A stretch of 64,000 nucleotides of DNA from Affinundibacterium amnicola (GCF_014284275.1 NZ_JACOFU010000004.1:186001-250000), one strand, 5' to 3'; numbered from the stretch's first letter, positions 9,137-19,632 are shown. The notes: generated from the sequence alone by a model not told the origin. A program made the numbers and translations.

Positions 9137-9505
9137 ATGGCAAAAACAGTAATGGTAGTAGACGATTCCGCATCTGTCAGACAAGTAGTTGGTTTGGCCT
9201 TACGTGGCGCTGGTTACGAAGTCATTGAGGGAATAGACGGTAAAGACGCCCTAGGAAAATTGAAGGGGCAGAAGATACATCTGATTATTTCTGACGTAAA
9301 CATGCCCAACATGGACGGTATTACTTTTGTACAGGAAGTGAAAAAGCTACCTATGTACAAATTCACACCCATCATCATGCTGACTACGGAATCCCAAGAA
9401 GGTAAAAAACTACAAGGCCAAGCTGCTGGCGCAAAAGCGTGGGTAGTTAAACCCTTTCAACCAGCGCAAATGCTTGCTGCAGTTTCAAAACTTATCTTAC
9501 CGTAA
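9137..9505 (+). CDS. cheY: CheY-like single-domain response regulator
   Basis: 122 aa stand-alone receiver. The acidic pair D9-D10 (VMVVDDSAS), phospho-acceptor D53 in ISDVNMPNMDG, a switch Thr in MLTTES and Lys in VVKPFQP are all present. It is the first gene of an eight-gene chemotaxis operon and is followed ten bases later by the STAS gene. CheY proteins of this type carry phosphate from CheA to an output, classically the flagellar motor; here the output is unknown. Confidence 0.92.
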   Translation: MAKTVMVVDDSASVRQVVGLALRGAGYEVIEGIDGKDALGKLKGQKIHLIISDVNMPNMDGITFVQEVKKLPMYKFTPIIMLTTESQEGKKLQGQAAGAKAWVVKPFQPAQMLAAVSKLILP

Positions 9506-9515
9506 AAGGTGCAAT

Positions 9516-9797
9516 GTGAATTCACATGCAATTTCTGGCGAGCTGACAATTTATACCGCCGCGATAGAGAAACTTCAGCTACAAGAATTTCTTGAATCTG
9601 ATGATGAGTTGGAACTCAATCTTTCGCAAGTTTCAGAAATGGATAGCGCGGGCTTACAAGTACTCATTTTGATGAAACAAGAAGCCATCCGACGCAACAA
9701 AAAACTGCGTTACACCATGCATAGCAAAGCAGTATTAGAAGTCTTAGAGATGTGCAATATGACAGCAACGTTTGGTGACCAAGTTATTTTAACTTGA
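9516..9797 (+). CDS. STAS domain protein
   Basis: 93 aa from the GTG at 9516, which has AAAGG about seven bases upstream; an open frame reaching back into cheY (9474) is less likely. It is a single STAS (anti-sigma-antagonist-like) domain with the conserved MDSAGLQVL motif, in which S44 is the expected phospho-site. STAS proteins of this sort often sit between cheY and cheA in such operons. They may tune the cascade, but the partner kinase is not known. Confidence 0.85.
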   Translation: MNSHAISGELTIYTAAIEKLQLQEFLESDDELELNLSQVSEMDSAGLQVLILMKQEAIRRNKKLRYTMHSKAVLEVLEMCNMTATFGDQVILT

Positions 9798-9818
9798 GTA
9801 AATCGCGGGAGATTTCGT

Positions 9819-12023
9819 ATGAGTTTTGAAGATGAAATGAAGGCTGCGCTAGATACCTTTGTAGTCGAAAGCCGCGAATTACTACAAGATATGGAAGACG
9901 GTTTATTAGGTCTGGAACATGACGATAATCCGCACGATGCCATCGGTGCAATCTTTCGCGCAGCCCATACCATCAAAGGTTCTGCGGGCTTGTTTGGTTT
10001 AGACCATATTGTTCATTTCACCCACGTGGTGGAGAGCATACTAGATATGCTACGCAACGAAGAAATTGCCGTTTCCTCTGACTTAATTGCGGTTCTGCTG
10101 CCGTGTCGCGATCACATTAGCAACCTGATTGACGGTGTCGCTTCTGGTCATATTGAAGGAACCGCTGAACAACTGTCTGCGGGTACTGCCTTACATGAAC
10201 AGCTAAGCAAATTCGCTGATGGTAACTCGCCAGATCAACGCTCTGACATTGCGCAACAACACGAACAACATGCGCAATCCTCTGGCGGCGGTTTAGTCGA
10301 CTCGGGAAACTGGTATTTATCGCTTCGATTCGGATCGGATTGTCTGCGTAACGGCATGGATCCACTGTCATTTATTCGCTATCTGAGCACTTTGGGCGAT
10401 GTCATTAATCTGATAACCATTACCGACAACATTCCCCAGTTGGATCAGATGGATGCGGAAAGTTGTTACCTTGGATTTGAAGTCGTACTCAAAAGTAGTG
10501 CGAGCAAAGAAGCCATTGAAAACGTTTTTGAATTTGTGCGCGAAGATAGTGTTATTCGTATCGTACCGCCGCGCAGCAAAATTGATGAGTACATCGACAT
10601 TATCAACAACTTACCGAATGATGATGAACTGCTCGGAGAAATTCTAATTAAGAGTGGTGTGCTAACGAAGCATGAGTTGGAAGAGTGTTTGAATTTACAA
10701 AAGCAGCGTCAAGGCATCACGCGCGGAGAAACCCATGAGGCGCCGATCGGAGAAATTCTGGTCAAGCAAGAGATGCTGCAAGAACCTATCTTAAATGCCG
10801 CACTTCACAAACAACAGCAAGTTAAAGATACCAAAGCAAGAGAAAAACAAAACATTCGTGTTGATGCGGAGAGGCTCGATAGATTGATTGATCTGGTCGG
10901 TGAGTTAGTCATCGCAGGAGCCGGTGCGAATCTTCGGGCAACAAAATCAAATGATGTCGCACTACTCGAATCAACCAGTGAAGTCATGCGATTGGTAGAA
11001 GAAGTTCGCGATAGTGCATTGCAATTAAGAATGGTTCCCATCGGTACGACGTTCAGTCGCTTCCAACGTGTGGTCCGCGATGTCAGCATCGAACTTGGTA
11101 AAGATATTCTGCTTGAAATTTCGGGTGGGGATACTGAGGTTGACAAATCTGTCGTCGACAAAATTGGCGATCCATTGATGCATCTTGTTCGTAATTCTAT
11201 GGATCATGGCATTGAAGCTGCCTCGATCAGAATCGCACGCGGCAAACCAGCCCAAGGAACTTTACGGCTCAATGCTTATCACGAATCTGGCAGTATTGTG
11301 ATTGAAGTCAGCGATGATGGCGGTGGATTAAATCGCGACAAAATTTTGGCGAAAGCCATTGAAAAAGGCTTGGTTTCAGAAGGCACCGCATTAAGCGATA
11401 AAGAAATTTATGCCTTAATTTTCGAACCTGGTTTTTCAACCGCAGATCAGATCTCAAATCTTTCAGGTCGTGGTGTTGGCATGGATGTTGTCAAACGCAA
11501 TGTCACGTCGCTACGAGGCAGTATCGACATCGATAGTGAAATCGGCGTAGGGGCAACCATGCGCATCCGCATGCCGCTTACTTTAGCAATTATTGATGGT
11601 TTCTTAGTGGGTGTCGGTAAATCTTCCTTTGTCATTCCACTTGACCAAGTAGTGGAGTGTGTCGAGCTACCTAAAGAGTGCGCAGAGCGTGATTTTATGG
11701 ATCTGCGCGGTGAAGTGTTACCGTTTATTCGTCTACGAAAAATGTTTGAAATTGAGGGCGCAGAACCACGCCGTCAGAATGTCGTTGTCATCGGCAATGG
11801 CACGAATAAAACTGGCTTGGTAGTTGATCGACTGATGGGTGAATTTCAAACCGTCATTAAACCTCTAGGAAAACTATTCGGCCATCTGCAAGGTATCGGT
11901 GGTTCCACCATTTTAGGCAGTGGCGAAGTCGCCTTAATTTTAAGTGTGACGAGTATGACGCAACACTACTCAAGAATGGAGCAGAAACGACTACTAGCAG
12001 TGCCGCAAAATTCTAATAGGTAA
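9819..12023 (+). CDS. cheA: Chemotaxis histidine kinase CheA
   Basis: 734 aa. Order: Hpt/P1 domain with H50 in AAHTIKGSAG; an acidic linker; a domain around residues 160-255 in the place of P2; two copies of a GEILIKSG/GEILVKQE motif (about 270-335); the P3 dimerisation helix pair (RLDRLIDLVGELVIA); the HATPase P4 domain (LVRNSMDHGIE, DDGGGL, GRGVGMDVV); and a CheW-like P5. All kinase boxes look intact. The repeated GEIL segment resembles the N-terminal helical motif of GspE/PilB-type ATPases and is unusual for CheA. Confidence 0.95.
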   Translation: MSFEDEMKAALDTFVVESRELLQDMEDGLLGLEHDDNPHDAIGAIFRAAHTIKGSAGLFGLDHIVHFTHVVESILDMLRNEEIAVSSDLIAVLLPCRDHISNLIDGVASGHIEGTAEQLSAGTALHEQLSKFADGNSPDQRSDIAQQHEQHAQSSGGGLVDSGNWYLSLRFGSDCLRNGMDPLSFIRYLSTLGDVINLITITDNIPQLDQMDAESCYLGFEVVLKSSASKEAIENVFEFVREDSVIRIVPPRSKIDEYIDIINNLPNDDELLGEILIKSGVLTKHELEECLNLQKQRQGITRGETHEAPIGEILVKQEMLQEPILNAALHKQQQVKDTKAREKQNIRVDAERLDRLIDLVGELVIAGAGANLRATKSNDVALLESTSEVMRLVEEVRDSALQLRMVPIGTTFSRFQRVVRDVSIELGKDILLEISGGDTEVDKSVVDKIGDPLMHLVRNSMDHGIEAASIRIARGKPAQGTLRLNAYHESGSIVIEVSDDGGGLNRDKILAKAIEKGLVSEGTALSDKEIYALIFEPGFSTADQISNLSGRGVGMDVVKRNVTSLRGSIDIDSEIGVGATMRIRMPLTLAIIDGFLVGVGKSSFVIPLDQVVECVELPKECAERDFMDLRGEVLPFIRLRKMFEIEGAEPRRQNVVVIGNGTNKTGLVVDRLMGEFQTVIKPLGKLFGHLQGIGGSTILGSGEVALILSVTSMTQHYSRMEQKRLLAVPQNSNR

Positions 12024-12214
12024 AAAGATCATGCAATCAAAGTCATTTAAGGCGATGCCACTTCCATGCATGAATGGATTTAAATTAATTTGATTTAATT
12101 TATTAATGACAGCATTGATTCTTCAAGCTGCTATTGATATAGACAAAATCAATATGAACAACCGAATTTCGTTACTTTCATCAGATACGCTCACACTATT
12201 TTAGGGGATATGAA

Positions 12215-14317
12215 ATGAGTCAAGTCAATACATCTTGGATTTCAAAACTGGTCAGTGGCGCGCAACTTGAGGCACAGGCCACTGAGCTGGCAGCACTACG
12301 AAAACAAATAGCAGAGCTATCACAAGAATTAAAAGTCCGATCTGACATCATGGATCTCACCAGCATCGTCTCATTTGCGGATCTGAAAGGCGACATCGTC
12401 ACGGTCAATGATAAATTCACTGAGGTGTCAAAATATAACCGAGATGAATTGATAGGCAAACCACATAACACCACCCGTCATCCTGATATGTCGAAAGAGA
12501 CGTTTAAACAGGTTTGGTCGACCATAGGACGCGGCGGTACATTTCGCGGGGTGATCAAAAATCGCGCGAAAGACGGCACGCCTTACTACGTCGATGCAGT
12601 CATCGCACCATTCCTGGGTGAAAACGGGAAACCGACAAAATACTTAGGCGTGCGCTATGACATCACGGTACAGGAACTCGAACGTCAAAATGCCAAGGGC
12701 GTGTTAGATGCAATCGACGAATCTTATGGCTATATCGAGTTTGACCTCGGTGGCAACGTTCTGTTGGCAAACAAAAATTTTCTGGCTCTGGTCGAATATC
12801 AGCTAGATGAAATAAAGGGAAAGCACCATCGTACCTTTGTCGACCCGTTGCAATCTAACCTGCCTGAATATGCCCAATTTTGGGCGGATCTCAATGCTGG
12901 CAAAGCACAAAGTAACGTATTTAAACGGATTACCAAATCACGTAAAGAAATCTGGATACAAGCAGTTTATGCGCCAGTCAAAGATGAGATGGGCCGTATC
13001 TTCAAGATCGTTAAAATTGCCACCGATGTCACTGCACAAATAAATGCAGCAAATATGCTCAAAGAAGCCGTCGAGCAGGCGCAAAAAGTTACTTCGGCAG
13101 CAAAAGATGGCGACCTCAGTCAACGTATTCCACTGGATGGAAAAACAGGGCCGATTCTTGCGCTTTGTTCTGGCGTCAACTCTTTGATGGAAACTACCTC
13201 GATTATCTTCAATGATGTCAGTCGGGTACTGGAATCATTTGCCGAAGGTGATCTGTCACAACGCATAGAACGTGAATACACTGGCATGTTTGACGACGTT
13301 AAGAAGAACGCCAACTCCGCTAGTGAAAAATTAACACAAACGATCGAGGACATTGCACGCATATTCGGCGGCTTAGCAACTGGCGATCTGGGACAACGGA
13401 TTACACGCGATGCGCCGGGAATGTTTAACCAAGTCAAAGAAGACGCGAATACTGCATGCGAAAAACTAGCGACCATCGTAGGCGAAGTGCGCAACGCGAC
13501 AGATGCATTATCGAATGCGTCAGAACAGGTCAGTGCCACTTCACAAGCACTTTCACAAGCGGCTAGTGAGCAAGCGGCCAGCGTAGAGGAAACTAGCGCC
13601 AGCATTGAACAAATGGCTGCGGGAATTAATCAAAACGCAGAAAATGCCAAGGTCACTGACGGCATTGCAGGTAAGGCATCCAAAGAAGCCATTGAGGGTG
13701 GCGGTGCAGTCAAACAAACGGTGTCGGCGATGAAAGAGATCGCATCGAAAATCGGCATCATTGATGACATCGCTTATCAAACCAATATGCTCGCGCTCAA
13801 TGCTGCGATTGAAGCAGCGCGCGCTGGCGAGCATGGCAAAGGTTTTGCCGTCGTAGCTGCGGAAGTTCGTAAATTGGCTGAGCGTAGCCAAGTTGCAGCT
13901 AAAGAAATTGGCGATCTGGCCAGCGGTAGCGTCAAGACGGCTGAACGTGCGGGTGATCTGATCGATGAAATTGTTCCCGGCATTGGCCGCACCTCTGACC
14001 TGGTGCAAGAAATTGCCGCAGCATCACAAGAACAATCCGCGGGTGTTGGACAAATCAACACCGCGATGAATCAAATGAATCAAATCACGCAACAAAATGC
14101 ATCGTCGAGTGAAGAGCTGGCAGCAACTGCTGAAGAGATGACAAGTCAGGCTGAACAATTAATTGAATTGGTCAGCTTCTTTCACCTCGGACAAGGTAAC
14201 AAGTCATCTAATTCAACACAAACTAACGAGCGCAGTGTTGTTCGCGGCACCCCCAAACGAGCCAAACCAAATTTTGGCAGCAGTAGTGTCGACGAAGCAA
14301 AATTTGAAAGGTTTTAG
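12215..14317 (+). CDS. Soluble PAS-PAS-poly-HAMP methyl-accepting chemotaxis protein
   Basis: 700 aa with no membrane segment, so cytoplasmic. An N-terminal coiled coil is followed by two PAS domains (about residues 45-155 and 160-275; the first has [11 protein letters not shown], Aer-like), then three HAMP-like repeats each marked by GDLxQRI. The MCP signalling domain carries the hairpin tip [24 protein letters not shown]. The C-terminus ends in KFERF, which fits the aromatic-x-x-aromatic tether recognised by CheR/CheB. It is probably the sole receptor of this cluster and may sense redox or a small cytoplasmic ligand. A 190-bp gap separates it from cheA. Confidence 0.93.
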   Translation: MSQVNTSWISKLVSGAQLEAQATELAALRKQIAELSQELKVRSDIMDLTSIVSFADLKGDIVTVNDKFTEVSKYNRDELIGKPHNTTRHPDMSKETFKQVWSTIGRGGTFRGVIKNRAKDGTPYYVDAVIAPFLGENGKPTKYLGVRYDITVQELERQNAKGVLDAIDESYGYIEFDLGGNVLLANKNFLALVEYQLDEIKGKHHRTFVDPLQSNLPEYAQFWADLNAGKAQSNVFKRITKSRKEIWIQAVYAPVKDEMGRIFKIVKIATDVTAQINAANMLKEAVEQAQKVTSAAKDGDLSQRIPLDGKTGPILALCSGVNSLMETTSIIFNDVSRVLESFAEGDLSQRIEREYTGMFDDVKKNANSASEKLTQTIEDIARIFGGLATGDLGQRITRDAPGMFNQVKEDANTACEKLATIVGEVRNATDALSNASEQVSATSQALSQAASEQAASVEETSASIEQMAAGINQNAENAKVTDGIAGKASKEAIEGGGAVKQTVSAMKEIASKIGIIDDIAYQTNMLALNAAIEAARAGEHGKGFAVVAAEVRKLAERSQVAAKEIGDLASGSVKTAERAGDLIDEIVPGIGRTSDLVQEIAAASQEQSAGVGQINTAMNQMNQITQQNASSSEELAATAEEMTSQAEQLIELVSFFHLGQGNKSSNSTQTNERSVVRGTPKRAKPNFGSSSVDEAKFERF

Positions 14318-14326
14318 GAGAGCGGT

Positions 14327-14899
14327 ATGAATGCAATCAGCACAGCGAACAACGGCGCTCTGACTAGTAGTAAAGACAAGTCATCATCCGAATCAGCGCA
14401 GTTCCTCACCTTTGTACTTGGAGGCGAAGTCTTTGCACTCGGTATATTAAATATTAAAGAAATTATTCAGTATGGAGATTTAACGGAAGTACCAATGATG
14501 CCGAACTTTATCCGAGGGGTCATTAATCTGCGTGGTCGTGTCGTACCTGTGGTGGATTTAACCGCACGATTTAATCGTGGCACCACCAGTATTTCTCGTC
14601 GCACCAGCATCGTGATTATTGAAATGGAACAAAGTGATCAAGCAGATGCACAGAGTATTGGTATCGTCGTTGACGCCGTCAATGAAGTGATTGAAATTGC
14701 CAGCGCGGATATCGAACCACCACCCTCTTTCGGCGCCAAAATCCGACCGGACTTTATCAGCGGAATGGCGAAAAAAGATGGTCGATTCATTATTGTGCTG
14801 AACTTAGACCGAGTACTTTCTGTGGATGAAATGCTCGCCCTTGGACAATCGATTGCACCTGCGCTGACGAACTCCACTGAGTCGGAGCATGAACACTAA
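14327..14899 (+). CDS. cheW: Chemotaxis coupling protein CheW
   Basis: 190 aa with an N-terminal Ser-rich extension of about 25 residues before the CheW core (FLTFVLGGEVFALGILNIKEIIQY). The conserved PNFIRGVINLRGRVVPVVDL is complete. CheW bridges receptor and CheA. Its AGGAG ribosome site overlaps the MCP stop codon, so the two are coupled. Confidence 0.95.
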   Translation: MNAISTANNGALTSSKDKSSSESAQFLTFVLGGEVFALGILNIKEIIQYGDLTEVPMMPNFIRGVINLRGRVVPVVDLTARFNRGTTSISRRTSIVIIEMEQSDQADAQSIGIVVDAVNEVIEIASADIEPPPSFGAKIRPDFISGMAKKDGRFIIVLNLDRVLSVDEMLALGQSIAPALTNSTESEHEH

Positions 14900-15722
14900 A
14901 TCCAGTAAATTTACCACCCAGGTCGCGATTAAAAAAAACGAGTTTGAATGGATTTCTCGCTTTTTGTATGAGCGAACTGGCATCGCCTTAAACGAGGGTA
15001 AGCAGGCGTTAGTCATGGGGCGTTTGGATAAGCGCCTGCGTAAGCGCAATTTAACGACATATGGTGAATACTTTGCCTTGCTGGGTCGCCCAGGGTACGA
15101 CGATGAAACGACGGTCGCCATTGATTTACTAACGACGAACGAAACCTATTTTTTTCGCGAACCCAAGCATTTTGATTTTCTAAAAAATATCGCTTTTCCG
15201 CAGTATCAACGACAACGTCAAATCCGTATCTGGAGTGCTGCAAGCTCCAGCGGGGAAGAAGCTTACACCATTGCAATCACGCTGGCAGAGTCCTTCCATA
15301 GTAACGACTGGGAAGTCATAGGCACGGATATTTCGACACGCATGGTCGAAAAGGCGCGGCGTGGCCTTTATCCCATGCTCGCCGCAGACAAAATCCCACG
15401 CCAACTGCTAAAGAAATACTGCTTGAAAGGGCGTGAGGAATTCGAAGATTTTTTTCTGCTCGAATCGGCAATTCGACAACGCGTTCACTTTAGTATCGCC
15501 AATTTGATTGAACCATTACCCGACCTTGGAATGTTTGAAATCATTTTTCTACGCAATGTCATGATCTATTTTGATCGCGACACCAAAAAACGTCTGGTGG
15601 AAAAGATCAGCGAAAGATTACGTCCGGGAGGCTATTTCATTGTTAGTCATTCAGAATCACTCAATGGTTTAGATTCGCCTCTGAAATTAATCGCCCCTTC
15701 AATCTATCAGAAGGCCGCTTAG
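14889..15722 (+). CDS. cheR: Chemotaxis protein methyltransferase CheR
   Basis: 277 aa. The helical N-terminal domain (LYERTGIALNEGKQALVMGRLDKRLR) is followed by a SAM-binding fold with NETYFFREP, IWSAASSSGEEAYTIAI and FLRNVMIYFD, all diagnostic of CheR. It methylates receptor glutamates. The start overlaps the last 11 bases of cheW, with GGAG just upstream, so translation is coupled. Confidence 0.96.
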   Translation: MNTKSSKFTTQVAIKKNEFEWISRFLYERTGIALNEGKQALVMGRLDKRLRKRNLTTYGEYFALLGRPGYDDETTVAIDLLTTNETYFFREPKHFDFLKNIAFPQYQRQRQIRIWSAASSSGEEAYTIAITLAESFHSNDWEVIGTDISTRMVEKARRGLYPMLAADKIPRQLLKKYCLKGREEFEDFFLLESAIRQRVHFSIANLIEPLPDLGMFEIIFLRNVMIYFDRDTKKRLVEKISERLRPGGYFIVSHSESLNGLDSPLKLIAPSIYQKAA

Positions 15723-15765
15723 GGACAACTTCCCTGTGCATATCGCTGACATCTAACGAAACTTT

Positions 15766-16257
15766 ATGAATGAGCCTAGCTTCTATATTGATATTTTTTT
15801 ACAACCGGGAGAGTTTTACTTCGGCGATCATGAAACACGCATCCGTACTATTTTAGGATCCTGCGTTTCGATTACTATGTGGCATCCGATCAAACGAATT
15901 GGTGGTATGTGTCACTATATGCTACCCAAAAATAAACGCACACCACATAGCGTTGGAGTTGATGGAAAATATGCCGAAGATGTGATGCGCCTGTTCCTGC
16001 AGGAAATCAAAAATTCTCACACTTCTGTCCATGATTACGAGGTAAAAATTTTTGGTGGAGGCAATCAATTCCCAGGTCAAGACCAACGCGTATTTTCGGT
16101 ATCCGAACAGAATGTAAAAATAGGTCGGCAACTACTTGAAGAGTACGGTTTTAAAATTAAGTCCGAGCACTTGGGTGGCATCGGACATCGAAATATTATG
16201 TTTGACCTATGGTCCGGAGATGTGTGGGTTAAACATGTAGATAAAATGAAAGAATAA
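15766..16257 (+). CDS. cheD: Chemoreceptor glutamine deamidase CheD
   Basis: 163 aa. The catalytic Cys and His are visible as C33 ([11 protein letters not shown]) and H50 (GGMCHYMLP), with the same 17-residue spacing as in the characterised Thermotoga enzyme. The FGGGNQF block and GGIGHRN region are also present. CheD deamidates receptor glutamines and can modulate signalling. Its stop overlaps the start of cheB in TAATG. Confidence 0.94.
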   Translation: MNEPSFYIDIFLQPGEFYFGDHETRIRTILGSCVSITMWHPIKRIGGMCHYMLPKNKRTPHSVGVDGKYAEDVMRLFLQEIKNSHTSVHDYEVKIFGGGNQFPGQDQRVFSVSEQNVKIGRQLLEEYGFKIKSEHLGGIGHRNIMFDLWSGDVWVKHVDKMKE

Positions 16258-17351
16258 TGAAATCAAAAATCAAAGTCATGTTGGTAGACGACTCTGCTGT
16301 GGTACGACAAGTCTTAACCGCTCTGCTAACAAAAGATAGCGGCATTGAAGTCATCGCGTCAGCGCCCGATCCCATCTTTGCAATGGACAAGATGAATTCA
16401 AACTGGCCAGACGTCATTGTGCTTGACGTAGAAATGCCGCGCATGGATGGCATTACTTTTCTCAGGCAGATCATGTCGATTCGGCCCACCCCTGTCATTA
16501 TTTGCTCAACCCTCACCGAGAAAGGCGCCGCAACATCAATGCAAGCTTTAGCAGCCGGAGCCGTTGCGATCGTTACGAAACCCAAAGCGGGGCTGAAAAA
16601 TTTTCTTGAAATTGATGCTGGCGATATCGTTCAAGCTGTCAAGGCTGCGGCTGGTGCCAACCTGCGGCCTTTCCGTAATCTCAGTGCGATAAACGCGGCA
16701 GCAGCACCACCTAACAAAATAAAAATTGATGAAGTCATGCCTGCTCTTAACGCGAGCTTAACCAGTGCAATGGCGGTGACCACAGACAAACTAGTCGCCA
16801 TCGGCACTTCAACGGGTGGCACACAAGCACTTGAAGTGGTGCTAAAAAAACTTTCGCGAACAGCTCCTGGCATCGTTATCGTCCAACATATGCCGGAAAA
16901 ATTTACCGAAGCATTTGCCGATCGCCTAAATAAAATCTGTGAAATGGAAGTGCTGGAAGCAAAGAATGGCGACCGGCTTATTCCAGGCCGCGCGTTAGTC
17001 GCACCGGGTGGTCGACACATGCAAGTCAAGCGCAGTGGTGCTCAGTATCATGTGGAAATTATCGATGCCCCGCCAGTGAATCGCCATCGCCCTTCGGTTG
17101 ATGTTCTGTTTCGTTCAGTTGCAAAATGTGCAGGCCGGAATGCACTTGGCATCATCATGACTGGGATGGGCGACGATGGCGCTCTTGGCATGCGTGATAT
17201 GCATGAAGCCGGTGCAGAAACTATTGCACAAGATGAGAAGACTTGTGTGGTTTATGGCATGCCAAAAGAAGCAGTGAAATTGGGCGCGGTTGATAAAATC
17301 GTCCCGCTCGAAACGATTGCTGGTTTGATTGAGGCTTATGGAAAAAAATAA
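16257..17351 (+). CDS. cheB: Chemotaxis methylesterase/glutamine deamidase CheB
   Basis: 364 aa. A receiver domain (DD at 11-12, phospho-acceptor D57 in [11 protein letters not shown]) is joined by a linker to the methylesterase domain. That domain has a catalytic Ser in GTSTGG, His in VQHMP and Asp in MTGMGDDGA. It removes receptor methyl groups in response to CheA. Last gene of the operon; the following 117 bp to the convergent Hpt gene show no clear terminator. Confidence 0.96.
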   Translation: MKSKIKVMLVDDSAVVRQVLTALLTKDSGIEVIASAPDPIFAMDKMNSNWPDVIVLDVEMPRMDGITFLRQIMSIRPTPVIICSTLTEKGAATSMQALAAGAVAIVTKPKAGLKNFLEIDAGDIVQAVKAAAGANLRPFRNLSAINAAAAPPNKIKIDEVMPALNASLTSAMAVTTDKLVAIGTSTGGTQALEVVLKKLSRTAPGIVIVQHMPEKFTEAFADRLNKICEMEVLEAKNGDRLIPGRALVAPGGRHMQVKRSGAQYHVEIIDAPPVNRHRPSVDVLFRSVAKCAGRNALGIIMTGMGDDGALGMRDMHEAGAETIAQDEKTCVVYGMPKEAVKLGAVDKIVPLETIAGLIEAYGKK

Positions 17352-17468
17352 ACCTGTAGTACATCGTATATGGCTTCAAGTTAATGGCGAAAATTTATAT
17401 TCGCGATCCAAAAAAAGTAGTTCACAAAGCCACACATTGTTCCAACAAAATTCAAGTCAACAGTCATA

Positions 17469-18248
17469 TCAATATTGCGTCAGTTTGTGTATGGTAGCAC
17501 GCTGAATTGTGCTCTCAATACACGCACGAAATTTACTTTTTAAACTGGCATTTTTCTGTAGAACAAAATCAGGGTGCACATGAGGATCGAGGTGATCTGA
17601 GGTGGTTAAGAGTACGGTATTTGTTTTAGCAACCCGCCCTCCTGATTTTTGAATCGCACTGATTAAGGCAATTCCATTCAACCTTGGAATTTCCAATCCG
17701 GTGATCAGCAAATCAAAATGCTCTGCTAGCACGCGCCCAAGGGCAACATAGCCATCATTCGCCATCTCAATTCTAAAACCAGCTTCTTGTAAAATATCTC
17801 GTAACACACTGGTCAACACTTCGGATGATTCGACTAACAAAGCAGAGTACGCCTTGTTTGAAGCGCGTAACCGCAATTGAGATAGCGCCAGCTGCATTTC
17901 TACGCCAGGATCAAGCTGTGCTGAGTAGCTAAAACAAGCTTTACGTAACAAATCTATATATGCCAGTGCTGCGCTAACGAAGCCATGCTCAATTGCCACA
18001 GGGTGCTCAATTAAATGGCTCAGTAAGTCCTCCATTGGATGGCACACATCACTAATAAAACTCATTCCATAAGTACCACCACTCCCCTTCAAGCTATGCA
18101 CTTGTCGATACATTTCCTGGCATAAGGGAAGTTGAAAACCCTCACGTTCAAGCTGCAATAACAATTGCTCAATGTCATCAATATGACCAGGCAGATCACG
18201 TAAATAGTTCTCGCGTAAAGCTGCCAACATCGCTTTTACTTGTTGCAT
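17469..18248 (-). CDS. Hpt domain protein with degenerate receiver
   Basis: 259 aa. The N-terminal Hpt domain keeps the phospho-accepting H51 in QVHSLKGSGGTYG. The C-terminal domain has a receiver fold, but the acidic pair is replaced (VESSE) and the phospho-acceptor position is glycine G184 (LLITGLEIPRLNG, where Asp is expected). It is thus an active-looking Hpt joined to a pseudo-receiver. It is convergent with the chemotaxis operon and could exchange phosphate with its CheA or CheY; this is inferred from proximity. Confidence 0.8.
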   Translation of the reverse strand: MQQVKAMLAALRENYLRDLPGHIDDIEQLLLQLEREGFQLPLCQEMYRQVHSLKGSGGTYGMSFISDVCHPMEDLLSHLIEHPVAIEHGFVSAALAYIDLLRKACFSYSAQLDPGVEMQLALSQLRLRASNKAYSALLVESSEVLTSVLRDILQEAGFRIEMANDGYVALGRVLAEHFDLLITGLEIPRLNGIALISAIQKSGGRVAKTNTVLLTTSDHLDPHVHPDFVLQKNASLKSKFRACIESTIQRATIHKLTQY

Positions 18249-18333
18249 CGTAGGCTTCTAAGTCAGTGAGTTAAAAGAATTACTAAACGGCACAATTTTG
18301 TTAATCCATGTATCGAGGTGACATTGATTTGCT

Positions 18334-18837
18334 TTACTCTGGACGACGACGCAACTTTTGCAATGTTTTTGTAGTGGAGCGATCATGTTCAAAATTGATT
18401 GCCGCTACTTTTCCACCATATGCCAACACAGCTTGTCCCTCTGGAATGCGATGCATATCATAATCGCCCCCTTTCACATAAATATCGGGGCGCGCCAACT
18501 GTACCGTTTCCAATGCGGTGTCATGATCAAATGCGACTACCAGATCAACGGACTCTAAGGCTGCCAGCACTGCCATTCTGTCGGCACAGGCATTGATCGG
18601 TCTGTCATCGCCCTTCCCTAATCGCCGCACCGAGGCATCGGTATTGACAGCAACAATCAATGATCCACCTAAGGCCTTAGCTTGTGCCAGATAAGTCACG
18701 TGACCACGATGCAATAGGTCAAACACGCCATTCGTCATCACAACGGGTGTTGGTAGTTGCTGCACCCGTTGTGCTAATTCCGTTGCTTCGCAAAGCTTTT
18801 CTTCAAATTTTGGTATGTGGTTTTGAATCATTTTCAA
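18334..18837 (-). CDS. rfaE2: D-glycero-beta-D-manno-heptose 1-phosphate adenylyltransferase
   Basis: 167 aa nucleotidyltransferase that makes ADP-heptose for the LPS core. The TNGVFDLLHRGHVTYL motif holds the HxGH nucleotide-binding signature; VKGGDY and the C-terminal HDRSTTKTL block match the RfaE C-terminal domain. It is the separate (split) form rather than an HldE kinase fusion, as usual in Burkholderiales. Confidence 0.93.
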   Translation of the reverse strand: MKMIQNHIPKFEEKLCEATELAQRVQQLPTPVVMTNGVFDLLHRGHVTYLAQAKALGGSLIVAVNTDASVRRLGKGDDRPINACADRMAVLAALESVDLVVAFDHDTALETVQLARPDIYVKGGDYDMHRIPEGQAVLAYGGKVAAINFEHDRSTTKTLQKLRRRPE

Positions 18838-19065
18838 ATCTATATGGTTTGGTCAAGATGCTAAAGTTCTGTTCATTGTTTATCACTTTAACGTGCGATG
18901 GCGTAATCAGCAAATCACGGCCTCAACCAGTAAGGGCAGGCGCCGCCAATTTACGCTAAGATAGTCTCATCACGCACCACGGTTGCTGTGTTCAGATTTG
19001 TCTAGTAATCAAAGTTTCAATACTAGGCTTTATCAGAATTTTAATCATTATCATCAGGAGGCAAT

Positions 19066-19632
19066 ATGTTTTCTCTATCAAAATTACTTATTCTTAGCGC
19101 GCTATTTTTTTCATCGACGACTGTCGTTCATGCGCAAACTGAAAGCTGCCCAGAAGTTTTACAGCATAGTTTTAATCGATTGCAAGACGATGCACCCCAA
19201 AATTTGTGCCAATACAAAGGCAAAGTCGCCTTGGTTGTCAATACTGCGAGCTACTGTGGTTTCACCAAGCAATACGAGGGCTTAGAGGCTTTGTATGCGA
19301 AGTATCAATCGCAGGGCTTGGTTGTGCTCGGCTTCCCGTCCAATGACTTCGGCAAACAAGAGCCTGGCAGCAGCAAAGAAATTGCCGACTTTTGCTTCAA
19401 TACTTACGGTGTGAAGTTTCCTATGTTCGCTAAGTCCTCTGTGCGTGGCGATGAAGTCAATCCATTTTATGCGCAGTTAATCAAAGCCACCAACACCACA
19501 CCAAAATGGAATTTTTACAAATACCTGATTGACCGTAACGGCAAAGTGTTAGCAGCCTATGCGAGCACCACCACACCAGAAAACAAAGGATTGGTTGCTG
19601 CCATTGAAAAAGCATTAGGCAATGGACAATAA
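19066..19632 (+). CDS. Glutathione peroxidase, exported
   Basis: 188 aa with a signal peptide (residues 1-24, cleavage likely after HAQ), so periplasmic. The catalytic site uses Cys rather than selenocysteine (VNTASYCGFTKQY), with the partner Gln region in FPSNDFGKQEPG and Trp-Asn in PKWNFYKYL. It reduces hydroperoxides; bacterial periplasmic members may use thioredoxin-like donors. AGGAGG lies seven bases before the start. Confidence 0.93.
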   Translation: MFSLSKLLILSALFFSSTTVVHAQTESCPEVLQHSFNRLQDDAPQNLCQYKGKVALVVNTASYCGFTKQYEGLEALYAKYQSQGLVVLGFPSNDFGKQEPGSSKEIADFCFNTYGVKFPMFAKSSVRGDEVNPFYAQLIKATNTTPKWNFYKYLIDRNGKVLAAYASTTTPENKGLVAAIEKALGNGQ

